In this document: in pieces, positions 51,868 to 62,760 of the stretch
Layout of the letters: each line of letters opens with the position of its first letter
How positions within the stretch are numbered: position 1 is the first letter of the stretch
From: Ichthyophis bannanicus
Taxonomy: Eukaryota; Chordata; Amphibia; Gymnophiona; Ichthyophiidae
Direction of reading: 5' to 3'
Assembly (NCBI GenBank): GCA_033557465.1
Contig: CM066035.1
Coordinates: 248,142,869-248,206,868, forward strand
DNA length: 64,000 nucleotides
Program-made: the position numbers and the translations under genes
Notes under the pieces: model-generated
What the model was told of the DNA's origin: nothing
Database searches by the model: none
Seen by the model: the letters and a program-made list of their open reading frames with translations, nothing else

Positions 51868-52197
51868 TTGCTGTGCTGGACTTACCATCTTTCAGCTTTT
51901 CTTTCTGTGGTGGACTTCACCAATGTCTGTTAAGACTTGTGGGGCTGCAGGCCCAATCTTGTAATACCTCTAGAAAGTATTTACTATGAAAGATAAGTAA
52001 TACTGAGGGTTTGCTTTGTGTGTTGTCCCTCGTGTTTTAAGGTAGATAGTTGAGTAGTATTTGCTCTTAATTAAGAGAAAAAGGAAGGTTTGCCGTGAGA
52101 AAGGATTTCCCTTTCAAGGCAAATGGTCTGACAATAAAAATAAGCTTTCTTTTATGCTTGAGTTAGAATATTTAGGGTAATGGTACCATAGGATTTT
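51868..52197. repeat. Penelope-like remnant, right inverted repeat
   Basis: GCTGGACTTACCATCTTTCAGC .. GGTACCATAGGAT. Partner of 50503-50835. Confidence 0.85.
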
Positions 52198-52214
52198 GTA
52201 GTATGTAGTTGTTA

Positions 52215-52312
52215 CAGTATTATTTATTATGTATGTGACATTGTAATCCGCCTAGAACATGCATAGCATGGCAGACAAATTCATTTCAATAAATACATAA
52301 ATAAATGAAATC
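52215..52312 (+). mobile_element. LINE 3' tail
   Basis: TTATTATGTATGTGACATTGTAATCCGCCTAG .. AATAAATACATAAATAAATG resembles L2/RTE-type 3' ends. No coding part. Confidence 0.5.
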
Positions 52313-53224
52313 ATCAATGTTTTTCTCAGGGTTTTCTCTTTTACCATTTTCTTTGCATCAAGCTTTTTATCAGTGGGAATGAGAATGTCTGAAGCGAACA
52401 CACCCTCTTCATTCTTGACAGTCCTCACTTCTGCTAAATCGTTAGTGATTATGTCACTATTTAGCATGCACGCTGTGTTAAAAGGCCCTTACTGACCTGA
52501 CCCCTGAGTCTACACCCATGCAGGGTAATTTTATATGGAGGGAGAAGTACTAAAAGGTGCTTATTTTATGAAGACAAGCTATGAGTCTTTATAAAATAGG
52601 CACCTAGAACCAGCCCCTGTAACACGTAAATGCTAAGATGCACATTTGCCCCTGTTCCAGAGGCAAAAAAATGAGAATGACATTGGTAATAGTGTTAGGG
52701 TCAAGGGGTCATTTTGTACATCACGTGGACAGAAAGAAGCTTCAAAGCAGGTGTTAAATGTCTGTGTGCTCTATACATGTACGTCCGCATTTTATAAAAT
52801 ATGTGGGTACATTGCAGCTCCCCCCCCCACATTCTGCCCAAACTATGCCCCCAGGAATGCTACACATAGCGCACATGTAAGTATGCACCATCTTGTCAGA
52901 CCTGCAACACGTACACCATTCGGTTAAAAAAACTGCCAATGGACCACTAATAAATCACCATCAAAAAATGTCCATGGACAAAAGATGCAATTCAAAAAAT
53001 TATCTTTATTCCTCTTTTATAAAAATCTCTTTTTATTGACTTTAATTATGCACCCAACTAGATTGTAAAAATAAACTTAAAGTCTCTCAGAGGAAAATTT
53101 AGAAGCAATCAAAATATTGATAAAACGGGGAAAGGCAGAATAGGTAACCAACCCATCACTATCATGCACCTCTTACAAATTCTCTTACTTACAAAAAATT
53201 TCTTTTTAATGTCATTATCTTCCT
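52313..53224. other. Unassigned
   Basis: Words such as CATTTTATAAAATATG (52784) belong to the small AT-rich family noted near 34036 and 35465. Frames of up to 93 codons lack motifs. Confidence 0.35.
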
Positions 53225-53450
53225 ATGATTGCCTGGGGGGGGGGGGGGGTCAGAAGCGGCAGGGCATGTGTTCTGAAGCACAAGGCCTGACGCTGCTACC
53301 GAGTTGACCCCACCGCCGGAAGCACTGGTAGCAGAGGGGGTGGCATGGCTTAGCACGAAGGGGCAGCAGGCCATGTGTGTTGTGTCGCCCACGAAGGTCT
53401 GCTGTCCTAGGCGACTGCCTAGGTTTGCCTAGTGGATGGGCTGGCTATTT
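53225..53450. mobile_element. hAT-like MITE fragment with GC-rich repeat
   Basis: The right end reads in reverse AGCCAGCCCATCCACTAGGCAAACC..CCTAGGACAGCAGACC, similar to the left end of the element at 37729. It is joined to GGGTCAGAAGCGGCAGG, as in the GC-rich repeat at 34785. Confidence 0.4.
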
Positions 53451-53574
53451 TAACCCATTCTTTTTGAGAGGGGGTAGCTCCATCAAAATTAAAAGTTGAC
53501 GATTTTTCACTTTGATGGTTGGGTTCAAATGCAGGAGGTCTAGGGACCTTGAAAAATATATTTTTAATAACTTT

Positions 53575-53740
53575 TATGTTTATGTTTATTTAACTTGATA
53601 TACCGCCCTTCATTACACCAGGGCGGTTTATATAATACAAGCTAACTGGGATGGGCACAAGCCCTATAGCAAGAAAAGAAATACATAATTGGGACAGGAA
53701 AGAAGAAAAAGAGAAATAGAAGGAGACGGGTTAAAAGGGT
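53575..53740 (-). mobile_element. L2-like LINE 3' tail
   Basis: TTTATTTAACTTGATATACCGCCCTTCATTACACC .. GGGCGGTTTATATAATACAAG is the reversed L2-type 3' end with its own complementary GGCGG/CCGCC. Confidence 0.6.
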
Positions 53741-53794
53741 ACATAGGGAGGGCAAAGACAGAAAGGAAGACACGAGTAGACATGAATGGTAGTA

Positions 53795-54115
53795 TAGAGC
53801 TCGATTCCGGTAGGGGTAGGTCTGGGCCATCTGGATGGCCCCAGGCAAGATGGTCTGTTTGGACCCTATTCTGGACAACAGGAACAAAATGTTCCTGTGG
53901 TAGCCAGAATCGGTCCTGAGGATGGCCCGGCGTGCCCGTGCTGCATGCAGGAACATCCTCCCCGCAGGCGCCTTTGACTCCTGTGTCCTCAGCCCCCCCT
54001 TTTCTCTGTCATCCGATCCAAGGCTGACCTGCCATGGCTTGGATCGAGCGGCAGGCACCCCCCCCCTACACCCAGCCCCAGCCCCAGAGGGGGGGGGGGT
54101 CCCTGTCCTGATCAA
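53795..54115. repeat. Serial-hairpin element
   Basis: Hairpins in series: CTGGGCCAT with ATGGCCCCAG (53823-53852); an outer GGAC..ATTCTGG with CCAGAATCGGTCC around an inner AGGAACA with TGTTCCT (53859-53917); GAGGATG with CATCCTC (53917-53959); CGATCCAAGG with CTTGGATCG (54013-54048). The left end GAGCTCGATTCCGGTAG is like the reversed end of 40133-40749. Bases 54116-54455 after it show no recognisable content. Confidence 0.5.
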
Positions 54116-54455
54116 CGGGTTTTCGCTGCTTATTCCACCTATGTCACCTATGTAAGTATACCACTTTTGAACTTTGCAAAAGTTTATTTTGATGGTTTTT
54201 GATGTTTTTTGATAGTATGTCCAGTTACCAGGATGTAAAAGTGGGTGAAGAGGGATTTCCCTGGGGGATCATGGTAATGAAGTCCAGGCAGAATGACAGT
54301 TAAGTATGATGTAGATAACTATTTTAGTGTTGCACTGCTTTATCCCTTAAAGAAAAGGCTTAAAAAAATTGCATATGTTGGTTTCTTATAAATTGAATTG
54401 CAAAGGTGTCAGTGAATCTCATCAGGGACTTTTAATGACATCATTCTTTAGTTCG

Positions 54456-55505
54456 GATGCCCTACTATGCCAACAACATTCTTCTCTTGCACCATACGAG
54501 TCCCTCTGCTCCTGATCTGGCCCCTTTGGACTCCTGTCTCTCTCATATCTCTTCTTGGCTCCGCGCTAATTTCCTTCACCTCAATCTTTCTAAGACGTCA
54601 GCCATTTGGTTTATCTTTGGTGCCCTTTGCCCATCATTGGTTCCTCTCTTATCACAGTCTCCGATTCCCATTTTTCCCTCCTGCCAGTACATTGGTGTCA
54701 CCGTGGACGCTGCTCTATCATTTCACAAACACCTCTCGTTACTCATTCATTGTTCTTTTTATTCCCTCTGTCAAGTTCGGGTGGTCTGCCCTTTCTTGTC
54801 CCCTTAGCCTCTGGTCACGCTTCTTCTGTCTCTTGTTATCTTGCGCCTAGATTACTGCAGCACTGTTCATGCCACTCTCCCTCACTATCAGATACAGCGC
54901 CTTCAACTCCTCCAGAAAACTGCCACACAGATTCTCACGTTCGCTTCACATTCAGACCACAATACTTCTCTACTTATCTGTCTTCACTTGCTTCCCATCA
55001 AATTCAGGTTTCAATTTAAGGTACTTATACTGGTCCACAGAGCCCGTCACACTTCCACTTCACAATATGTCTCTGATCTGGTCCATTTTCACGTTCCCCT
55101 TCCCCCGCCACCACCTGCTTCGATCCATTCATGCCAATCATTTGCATCTTCCCTCTGCCTCTCAAGCTCATTTGGATTCCACTCATCACTCTGCTTTCTT
55201 TTTCCTTGGCCCCGCCTTATGTATCTCCCCGTCCCTCTGTACCCTGCCCAGACGCCTCTTTCCCGAAGTTTAGGGCAATGCTCAAAATCCACCTATTCCG
55301 GACAGCCTTTGACCTTCCCCCTTCCCTTGACCCAGACTAGTTACCGCTCCCTTCACCCTCCTCCTTCCTCTCTGTGTGATTGATTTTCTTTCCTTTTCTG
55401 TCTATTTTAGGTGTTCTTTTTTATTTTCACAGCAATTGTTATTCTTGTAAACTGCCTTGCTATGATTTTTTTAAGGCAGTATATCAAATGTTCAAATAAA
55501 GATAA
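54456..55505 (+). mobile_element. L2-like LINE, 5'-truncated
   Basis: The first piece (54457-54807) encodes YYANNILLLHH (altered RT active site, expected YADD) and NLSKTSAIW. After a frameshift, 54841-55383 encodes LDYCSTVHATLPH, LLICLHLLPIKFRF and LVHRARH. The 3' end has TTGTAAACTGCCTTGC and AAATAAAG near 55495. The active-site Asp pair is lost and frames shift at least twice. Confidence 0.75.
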
Positions 55506-56159
55506 AGCAGAGTCCAGGAGAAACAAAGCTGCAAGCCACAAAGGCCACCACACAGATTTAGGAGATGAGAACACTGAGGTAGAATGCTGGCTTCGTGGGC
55601 ATACCCTGAAATAAGGTAGGAGCTGAAACAGGGGAATAGATTGTAAAGCAGTTAAAGAACTGCTATGGTCTGGGGCAAGACTAGAGGAACAATGTGTTGG
55701 TTGTATGAAGGGTACTATCTAGAAGCCATAGAGAAGTGTTCACCTAATGTTTGAAGATCTGGGCAAGCAGATTGTACTGATGGGTATATAGACAGGCTAG
55801 GGGAGGTTACCACATTGCCCTTAGGTCGGGCTGTACCTAGAGCTTGGTACCGTCCTGCCCTTAGGCATATACCCTCGATTAAAAACTGTACCAGAGAGCT
55901 GTATGGGGGTTGGATGTGCTCTTGACCAGGGGAAGAGGTAAGATAACATCTTGATAAGGCTGAATGTCAAGGATTAATGTCTGCGGTGCTCAGAGGTGGA
56001 GAGGTCAGGAGCAGCTGTTGAGAAACTGTGAGTATAGAAATTCCGTTGGCCGTTTGTAAATACTTTTGGATCTAGAGATACAAGTAGCAATAAGTTTGTT
56101 GTAGAAGATAACTGGAAGAATGCTGTTTAAGAATCATAGACTGTAGGATGAGTGGGGAT
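55506..56159. other. Unassigned
   Basis: No recognisable coding or repeat feature. Only short frames without motifs. Confidence 0.4.
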
Positions 56160-56398
56160 TCTATCCCTCCCTACCTGTGGAGACACCTGCTTCTGTTTCC
56201 CGAGGCTGGACAGTGCCAAGCAAGTTCTGGGAAAGCTCCTGAGTGAGGGTCTGCCACTGTGCACTCGCTAACCTCCCCCCTCCCCCCCCCCGTGCTGATG
56301 TTATTTTCAGCGACCCAGAATACTTAACATCAAGGCAGTCAAAGGGGAGCATGACCAAAGGAGCATGCCCCTTTGGGCCTCATTTTTTTGACTCTACA

Positions 56399-57010
56399 AT
56401 GCCTCGAGGTGCAGGAAAGAGGAAGAAAAAGATTAAGTGCTCCAAAAGGGCTGTTGTATAATCTACTCCTAAGGTAATAGTAGGGCCTATGGACAAGCAT
56501 TTACAACATGAGATAGAAAAAATTGTTTCCTCTCAGTTTGCTTTGGGGAACTCCTCTTCCTCTCTCCTTTCTGGAGTATCTTTGAGCTCATCTGACAGGT
56601 CTCCACCAAATCCTCCTGCAGATCTTCTGGACCTGAGAAGTGAGGGATTATTTTCTTCTTTAATGGGTTCCCAGGGGAATTCTGGGAGTAATCTGTTATA
56701 CAGCGTCCTAAGTCCTTGGAGGCTACAGACTTGCAGGCAGTTAAATTGGAAGATGTTATTTTGTTAGACATTTAAAAAGTGGTCACAAAAACTAAACATA
56801 TGTTAACTCACTTAATTGACCAAACTCTGAGGTCCTTGGAAGACTGTGTCTAGAAGTTTCAGAACTATGATTCTTCCTTTGTGTCAGTGGCAACCAAGTT
56901 AGAGAAATGTTTTGCAAAACTTGATTCTTTGTAAGCTACAGATGTGTTCTTTATTAAGAACAGCCTTAGTAGAAAGTTCCTTGAGCAGAGTAGGTTTTTG
57001 AACTCCAGTA
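56399..57010 (+). pseudogene. L1 ORF1-like, N-terminal and coiled-coil part
   Basis: Starts MPRGAGKRKKK (56399), then a Ser/Pro-rich stretch, and, across stops and frame changes, a likely coiled coil with ATKLEKCFAKLDSL and RFLEQSRFLNSSN. Basic start, then coiled coil, then RNA-binding domain is the order of L1 ORF1 proteins. The continuation is at 61156. Confidence 0.5.
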
Positions 57011-57280
57011 ACCTCCTCAGCTTTGGGAACTGCTGACACCTAACCAGGTGTTAGGTCCCTCCCTACCCACCCCAACTCCCACCCACCCCTAGTGTGCACT
57101 CTTGCTTTATAGGGCACCTCCCCATTTAACAAAGCACAGAGACTTGGACTAGCACATTTTGAATATAGTTAAAGAGATTTAACTGCTTTTTCTCTGAAAG
57201 GACAGCTGGGAAACTGGCTAACACTTGGTAGATCTCTCTCTTTTGCTTTACCAGATAGCTAAGCTCCACGAACAGAACAA

Positions 57281-58224
57281 TGGCTGGGAAAAAATCGTAT
57301 CGCTAAAGCTGTTGCCCCATTACAGCTTCTGCCTCTGTCCATACAGAGGTCCTAATGCCAGTTGAAGGACCGGTTCCATTTGCAGGGTGCCTGCATGCTG
57401 AAGCTCTGAGGAAACAAGTGGAGGAACTCAGAGAGGAGGTGGCGAGACTGAGGAGCATTCAAGACAATGAGAAGTACATTGATGAGATGCTTCTTGCAGC
57501 AACAAAGCTCTCCAGCAGAGGAGAAGATGGGTGCCAATAGAATGTCGATGGTTGGACATAAGTCACCAGGGCCTGCAAAATCACCAATCCAACTTCTCCA
57601 GCTCTTGAATTGAAGAGCCATTATGCAGCCCTGGAAGTGGAGGAGGTGAAAGCAGCCCTGGAAAGGGAAGAACCAGAGCTCAAGTACTTTAAAGTTGCAG
57701 AATCAGTGACCACAAGGAAACGAAGGGTAGTGGTGGTTAGAGACTCTCTTCTGAGGGGTACTGAGGCATCCATCTGATGACCAGACTTGATGTCCAGAGA
57801 GGTATGCTGTCTGCCTGGTGCCAAAATCTAAGTTGTTATGGAGAATTTGCCGAGACTCATCAAGCCCACTGACTATTACCCAATGTTGCTAATCAATGTT
57901 GGAACAAATGATACTGCCAGGTATACCTCGGAACATATCAAAAGTGATTTCATGACTCTGGGACACAGGGTGAAGCAGTTAGGTGCACAGGTGGTGTTCT
58001 CTTAAATCCTCCCTCTTGAGGGTAAAGGCTAAGGCAGAGAGGCTCGCATCCTGGAAATGAATGCATGGCTGTGTGGATGGTGTCATCAAGAGCGTTTTGA
58101 TTTCCTAGAGCATGGGATGCAGTTCCAAGGGTTGCAGAGCAGAGATGGCATCCATCTGTCCAAGAAAGGTCAACGTGTCTTCGGTAGTAGACTGGCTAAT
58201 CTACTGAAGAGGGCTTTAAACTAG
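57281..58224 (+). pseudogene. CR1 ORF1-like, coiled coil and SGNH-esterase domain
   Basis: A 61-codon piece (57355-57540) contains LRKQVEELREEVARLRS, a clear coiled coil. After stops, the plus strand encodes VVVVRDSLLRGTEA (the block where the nucleophile Ser is expected), LLINVGTNDTARYT (the G-x-N-D block) and RDGIHLSKKGQRVF (the D-x-x-H block). This is the SGNH/GDSL hydrolase arrangement known from CR1 ORF1 proteins. About five stops or frame changes break it. Its role would be in RNP or membrane-linked steps of retrotransposition, by family knowledge. Confidence 0.7.
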
Positions 58225-58229
58225 ATTCG

Positions 58230-61070
58230 TTGGGGATGGGTGAAGAAAGCCCCCAGGTAGGTGATACATTAAATACCTTTATGGAAATGGGTAATAGGGG
58301 TAACATATGGAAAGCAGTGTGTATAAATGCCCGTAGCATGGGAAATAAGATACCTCATGTTGAAGCTTTGGTGGGAGTGGCTGACTTGGATTTAATGGCA
58401 GTTACAGAAACATGGTTCACAGAAAACCATGATTGGGATGTAACTATACCTGGCTATACTTTATTCAGAAAGGACAGGGTAGGAAGAGGGGGAGGAGGAG
58501 TGGCACCATATGTAAAAACTACTATTAAAACTTTGGAATTACAGAGCTTAAAAGGGAGAGAGGAGGCATTGTGGGTTAAACTAGAAAGAGGGAAAGAGAA
58601 ATCTATTTGCATTAGTGTGATATACAGACCTCCCTCACAAGAGGAAGAGATGGACAGAGAGTTAATTGAAGACATATGCAGCATTGCTAGGAAAGGGGAA
58701 GTGCTACTGATAGGAGATTTCAATATGCCAGATGCTGATTGGCACATTCCTGCAGCAGTATCATCTAGAAGTAAAGGGATCCTGGATTCTCAACAGGGAG
58801 AACTATTCAGGCAATTGGTAACAGACCCCACACGTGAAGGGGCCATACTGGACTTGGTGCTTATCAATGGTGAAAGTGTTTCTGATGTTGTAGTGGGAGA
58901 TCACTTTGCATCCAGTGATCACCAGATGGTGTGGTTCAGTATTAGGACTAGGGCTGTTAGAATCCATTCAAAGGTGAGGATCTTAGACTTTAGGAAGTCT
59001 AACTTTGCCAAGATAGGCCAATACCTCAGGGAGTCGTTAGTGGGATGGGAACAGCTGGGGGATGTAGAAAAACAGTGGGAAAAACTGAAAGGGGATATTT
59101 TAAGGGCAACCAACCTTTTTGTTAAAATTGTAAATAAAGGTAAAAAGAAAAGGAGACCGCTATGGCTTTCAAAAGAAGTAGCTGAAAAAGTGAAGAAAAA
59201 GAGGGAGGCCTTCATGAAATAGAAGAGATCACAGAGAGATGAAGACAGTCATCTGTATTTGGAAAAACTTAGAGAAGCTAGCAAAGTAGTCAGGAAGGCA
59301 AAGATTCAAAAGGAGGAGGAAATAGCCAATGCAATAAAATGGGGGGATAAGACATTTTTCAGATATGTTAGTGAGAAGAGGAAGGGCAAAAGTGGTATTG
59401 TCAGACTCAAGGGTGCTGGGGAGGAATATGTAGAAGCTGATAAGGATAAAGCGGAATTGCTTAACAAATATTTCTGTTCTGTGTTCACAGATGAAGAACC
59501 AGGAGCAGGACCTCAGAAAACACTTACAAACAGGAACAGAAGCGAGGGACATCTTGAACAATTTTCAGAAGATTGAGTTCATGAGAAACTAGCTCAACTT
59601 AAAGTAGACAAAGTGATGGGACCGGATGGGATACACCCTAGAGTACTGAGGGAACTTGGGGACGTTCTAGCAACTCCACTGACTGACCTTTTCAATGCCT
59701 CGTTAGAGTCAGGAGTGGTGCCAAAGGACTGGAGAGAGGTTCATGTGGTGTCTTTACACAAAAGTGGAAGTAAGGATATGGTTGAAAACTACAGGCCGGT
59801 TAGTTTAACTTTGGTGGTGAGTAAATTATTGGAAACGCTGCTGAAAGAGAAAATAGTGAGGTTTCTGGAGTCCAGTGGATTACAGGATCCGAGGCAGCAT
59901 GGATTTACCAGAGGCAGGTCTTGTCAGACAAATCTGATTGATTTCTTTGACTGGGTGACCAGGGAGTTGGACCGAGGGAGAGCCCTAGATGTGGTGTAGT
60001 TAGATTTCAGTAAAGCCTTTGACACTGTTCCTCACAGGCGACTTATAAACAAACTGAGCACCCTAGGGATGGACTCTAAAGTTACTGCTTGGGTTAGAAA
60101 TTGGTTGGGTAGGAGGCGACAAAAGTAAATGGAGCTCACTCTGAGGAGAAGGATGTTACCAGTGGTGTGCCCCAGGGATCTGTCCTTGGTCTGATTCTTT
60201 TTAACATCTTTGTTAATGATATAGCGGAATGGCTGTTGGGTAAGGTTTGCCGCTTTGCGGATGATAGCAAAATCTGCAATAGAGTAGACACCCAGGAAGG
60301 TGTAGATAACATGAGGAGGGATCTAGCTAAGCTTGAAGAATGGTCTAGAATTTGGCAGGTGGGATTTAATGTTAAAAAATGTAAGGTCATGCAGCTGCAG
60401 CAATCCAAGGGAGCAAAATAGTATAGGGGGTGAAGTACTTTTGTCCACTAAAGAATAGAGGGACCTAGGCGTGGTTGTGTCTGATGACCTTAAAGTAGAT
60501 AAACAGGTAGAAAAGGCGATGGCAAAAGCTAGAAGGATGCTTGGGTGCATACGGAGAGGAATGGCTAGCAGAAAAAAGGAGGTGATAATGCCTCTGTATA
60601 AGTCTTTGGTGCGACCTCATTTGGAGTATAGTGTGCAATTCTGGAGACCGCACCTTCAAAAGGATGTGAACAGGATGGAGTCGGTGCAGAGGGTGGCTAC
60701 TAAAATGATTAGTGGGCTTCATTATAAAGTATATGAGGACAGACTTAAGGGTCTTAATATGTACACCTTAGAAGAAAGGCGGGATAGAGGTGATATGATT
60801 GAGATGTTCAAATACCTCCATGGCATAAATGTTCAGGGAGAGAGCCTCTTTCAATTGAAAGCAAGTTCTGCTACAAGGGGACATGGGATGAGGGTGAAGG
60901 GAGATAGATTCAGGAGTGATATGAGGAAATATTTCTTTACGGAAAGTGTAGTGGATCCATGGAATAGTGTCCCAGTGGAGGTGGTAGAGATGAGGACAGT
61001 AACTGAATTCAATAAAGCATGGGACAAACACAGAGGATCTCTAAAGGTAAAAAGGGGACTGTTATGGTTG
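58230..61070 (+). pseudogene. CR1 ORF2-like, APE endonuclease and reverse transcriptase
   Basis: The first 330-codon piece (58230-59222) is an APE-type endonuclease: INARSMGNK, MAVTETWF (with the metal-binding Glu), VIYRPPSQ, LIGDFNMPDADW, LDLVLING and FASSDHQMVWF (final D-H). After TAG at 59220 come a linker, then SYRPV-equivalent NYRPVSLTLVVSKLLE and QHGFTRGRSCQTNL (59613-59999), DFSKAFDTVPH, QGSVLGLILFNIF and RFADDSKI (RT active site ADD, 60260), and the C-terminal part (60471-61070) with PLYKSLVRPHLEYSVQFW and TEFNKAWDKH. At least five stops interrupt it. All endonuclease residues I can check are intact. Confidence 0.8.
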
Positions 61071-61155
61071 TTGATATGGAAGGACAGACTAGATAGGCCT
61101 TGTGGTCTTTTTCTGTCATCATATTTCTATGTTTCTATGCATACTCAGATGAAAG

Positions 61156-61700
61156 TACTAGAGAAAAAAATTTGCAGTTCTTAAATTTTCCTAAGACCCA
61201 TTTGTTATCTCCTCTTATTTTGCTTCAGAAGTATTTGAAAGTGGTGTTAGTGTTTAACAAGCCAGAGTCCACTTCTGTTTCTAATGTGTATTACTTATTC
61301 TCTCAGCCCTCGGTTGCTACTTAGGGTGGTGAGGTTCAGGTTGTGGTAGATTCTGGCCAGTTAGACTTAACTGAGTTTCTTGATTCATCTACAGATGAAA
61401 TTACCTCAAGGACTACTTTGGCTGTATCTTTTTTTCTTTAGAATTGGATAAGCACTGAAATCTTGAGGCTTTTTTTCCTAAGAAATCTGCATTGTTTTGT
61501 GGCCAAAAGATTATGCTTTTTCCTGATGTTTCGAGAGTTACCCGATTGAGCAGGAAGAGTTTCCATTCATAGAAACCTTTGGATTTCGAGTTGGGGGCCT
61601 TCTTCTTAAGATTTGCCTGTAAATGTCTGATTGTCTCTCAGGGAACAAGGTACACTTTCGTGGATTCTGTTCAGTTAGAACAGTTTCTGAAGGGTAAATA
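61156..61700 (+). pseudogene. L1 ORF1-like, RNA-binding and C-terminal part
   Basis: Resumes with REKNLQFLNFPKTHLLS, the entry to the RRM-like domain of L1 ORF1, then VSNVYYLFSQPS and, with frame changes, KIMLFPDVSRVT, FFLRFACKCLIVS and YTFVDSVQLEQFL, typical of the C-terminal domain. It stops near 61700. Bases 61701-61965 form the 3' untranslated end. Confidence 0.6.
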
Positions 61701-61965
61701 ATGAGATTCCTCTTGCCCCTTAGGTCTGGTAGGCTTTGACTTTTCTTGTTCCTTTTCCTCATATTTCTTTCTAAGGTTGGTACAGTTCCTGGAGATTATA
61801 TATAGTTTTTTACCTCAGGTGAGGGATTGTCCCTCTCTCTCCATGACTTGGACTATTGTATACATTTATGTGTTGTATTATTTCTTTTTTTTCTTTGTTA
61901 ATTGATCTTGTATTTTTCTTGGTATTTGCTTTTGTAAACTGAGCAAAATTTAATAAAGAGAAAAT

Positions 61966-62249
61966 AAAATTATGGGCTGTAGTTAGTACCATGAAGAGTC
62001 AGAACCAATGATATTAAGGAACATTATTGTTTTCAAATGTGTTGTGGCTTAAATAGTGCAAGGGACCGCATTTTAGTAAAGGAAAATGGTAATGAAAAGC
62101 CCATGTTGAAAGATTTCCTTAAACTTATAAATAAAGTTAGTATTCTGGACATATGTGTCATGCCTCATCCATAGAGAGGGAATTTTTGGTGAGTTCCTGA
62201 CCTGAAGAGCTACCCTTGAGGGACCTCCTTATCATAGTTATGAAACTAA
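61966..62249. other. Unassigned
   Basis: No recognisable feature before the MITE at 62250. Confidence 0.4.
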
Positions 62250-62368
62250 GGGGCTTGTTTACAAAGCCGGGGTAGCGGTTTCTGCCCGATATCGGAGCCG
62301 CAGCCCCATTTAAGCCGCGGTTCCGATATCAGGCGGAAACCGCTACCGCAGCTTTGTAAACAAGCCCC
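62250..62368. mobile_element. Foldback Harbinger-like MITE, 119 bp
   Basis: GGGGCTTGTTTACAAAGC at the left is matched exactly by its reverse complement at the right. Most of the interior also pairs (GCGGTTTCTGCC..GATATCGGA with TCCGATATC..GGCGGAAACCGC), so the whole element is one long hairpin. TAA flanks both sides (62247-62249 and 62369-62371), as in PIF/Harbinger target duplications. Confidence 0.85.
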
Positions 62369-62484
62369 TAAGTATGTATTTCACTTTGAAAATTACCTTA
62401 GGAAAAAGTACCCACACACACTTTCATCTGCTTTTGCTATGGGTTTGTTTTTGCCCTCTCCCAGTCAAGATGGTGGGGCAAAAA

Positions 62485-62760
62485 TAGTGACAGAATTCAA
62501 AAAGACATGGGACAGCTACAGAAGACCCCTTTAAAGCAAGAGGATAAAATCAAAGCACACTTAAATAGCTTTTACACTTCAAACTAAAGAGAGGAGTAAC
62601 CTGAATGGACCGGCATGTACAATCCTAAACAAAGGCACAGAGGGGGTAACCTGCATGGAGCAGTGGGTACAACCCTTGCCACCTCAGTGGGCAGACTAGA
62701 TGGACTTTGCAGGTCTTTATCTGCCATCATTTACTAATGTTACTAATCTTTTCTAACTAA
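62485..62760 (+). mobile_element. CR1-like LINE 3' end
   Basis: GACAGAATTCAAAAAGACATGGGAC encodes TEFKKTWD, matching TEFNKAWD of the copy at 61010. The end has AGACTAGATGGACTTTGCAGGTCTTTATCTGCCATCA followed by TACTAATGTTACTAAT, an octamer-like tail. The short interval 62372-62484 is unassigned. Confidence 0.7.

Larger units (their letters stand above)
50503..52197 (-). mobile_element. Penelope-like element remnant between inverted repeats
   Basis: Two inverted repeats of about 330 bp (50503-50835 and 51868-52197) flank about 1.0 kb. That segment, on the minus strand, encodes the end of a Penelope-like ORF: a GIY-YIG-type endonuclease fragment and C-terminal residues. Penelope-like elements carry terminal repeats that may be direct or inverted, so this arrangement fits a copy whose RT part is deleted. 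Bases 50406-50502 left of it are unassigned. A 97-bp insertion with target duplication lies within it at 51423-51519. Confidence 0.7.
57011..61140 (+). mobile_element. CR1-like LINE (family B), near full length
   Basis: A C-rich 5' part (57040-57110) is followed by an esterase-type ORF1 (57281-58224) and an ORF2 with endonuclease and RT (58230-61070). The 3' end is TCATATTTCTATGTTTCTATG, the octamer-type tail of CR1. It is inserted in the L1 ORF1. Stops in both ORFs show it is inactive. The exact 5' boundary is uncertain. Confidence 0.8.
56160..61965 (+). mobile_element. L1-type ORF1 element, split by a CR1-like LINE
   Basis: The left part (56160 to about 57010) holds the start of an L1-like ORF1. 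The right part (61156-61965) holds the rest of ORF1 and a 3' end with AATAAAGAGAAAATAAAA. No L1 ORF2 follows ORF1, which resembles ORF1-only (HAL1-like) derivatives; deletion of ORF2 is equally possible. The interruption is the LINE at about 57011-61140. Confidence 0.6.
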
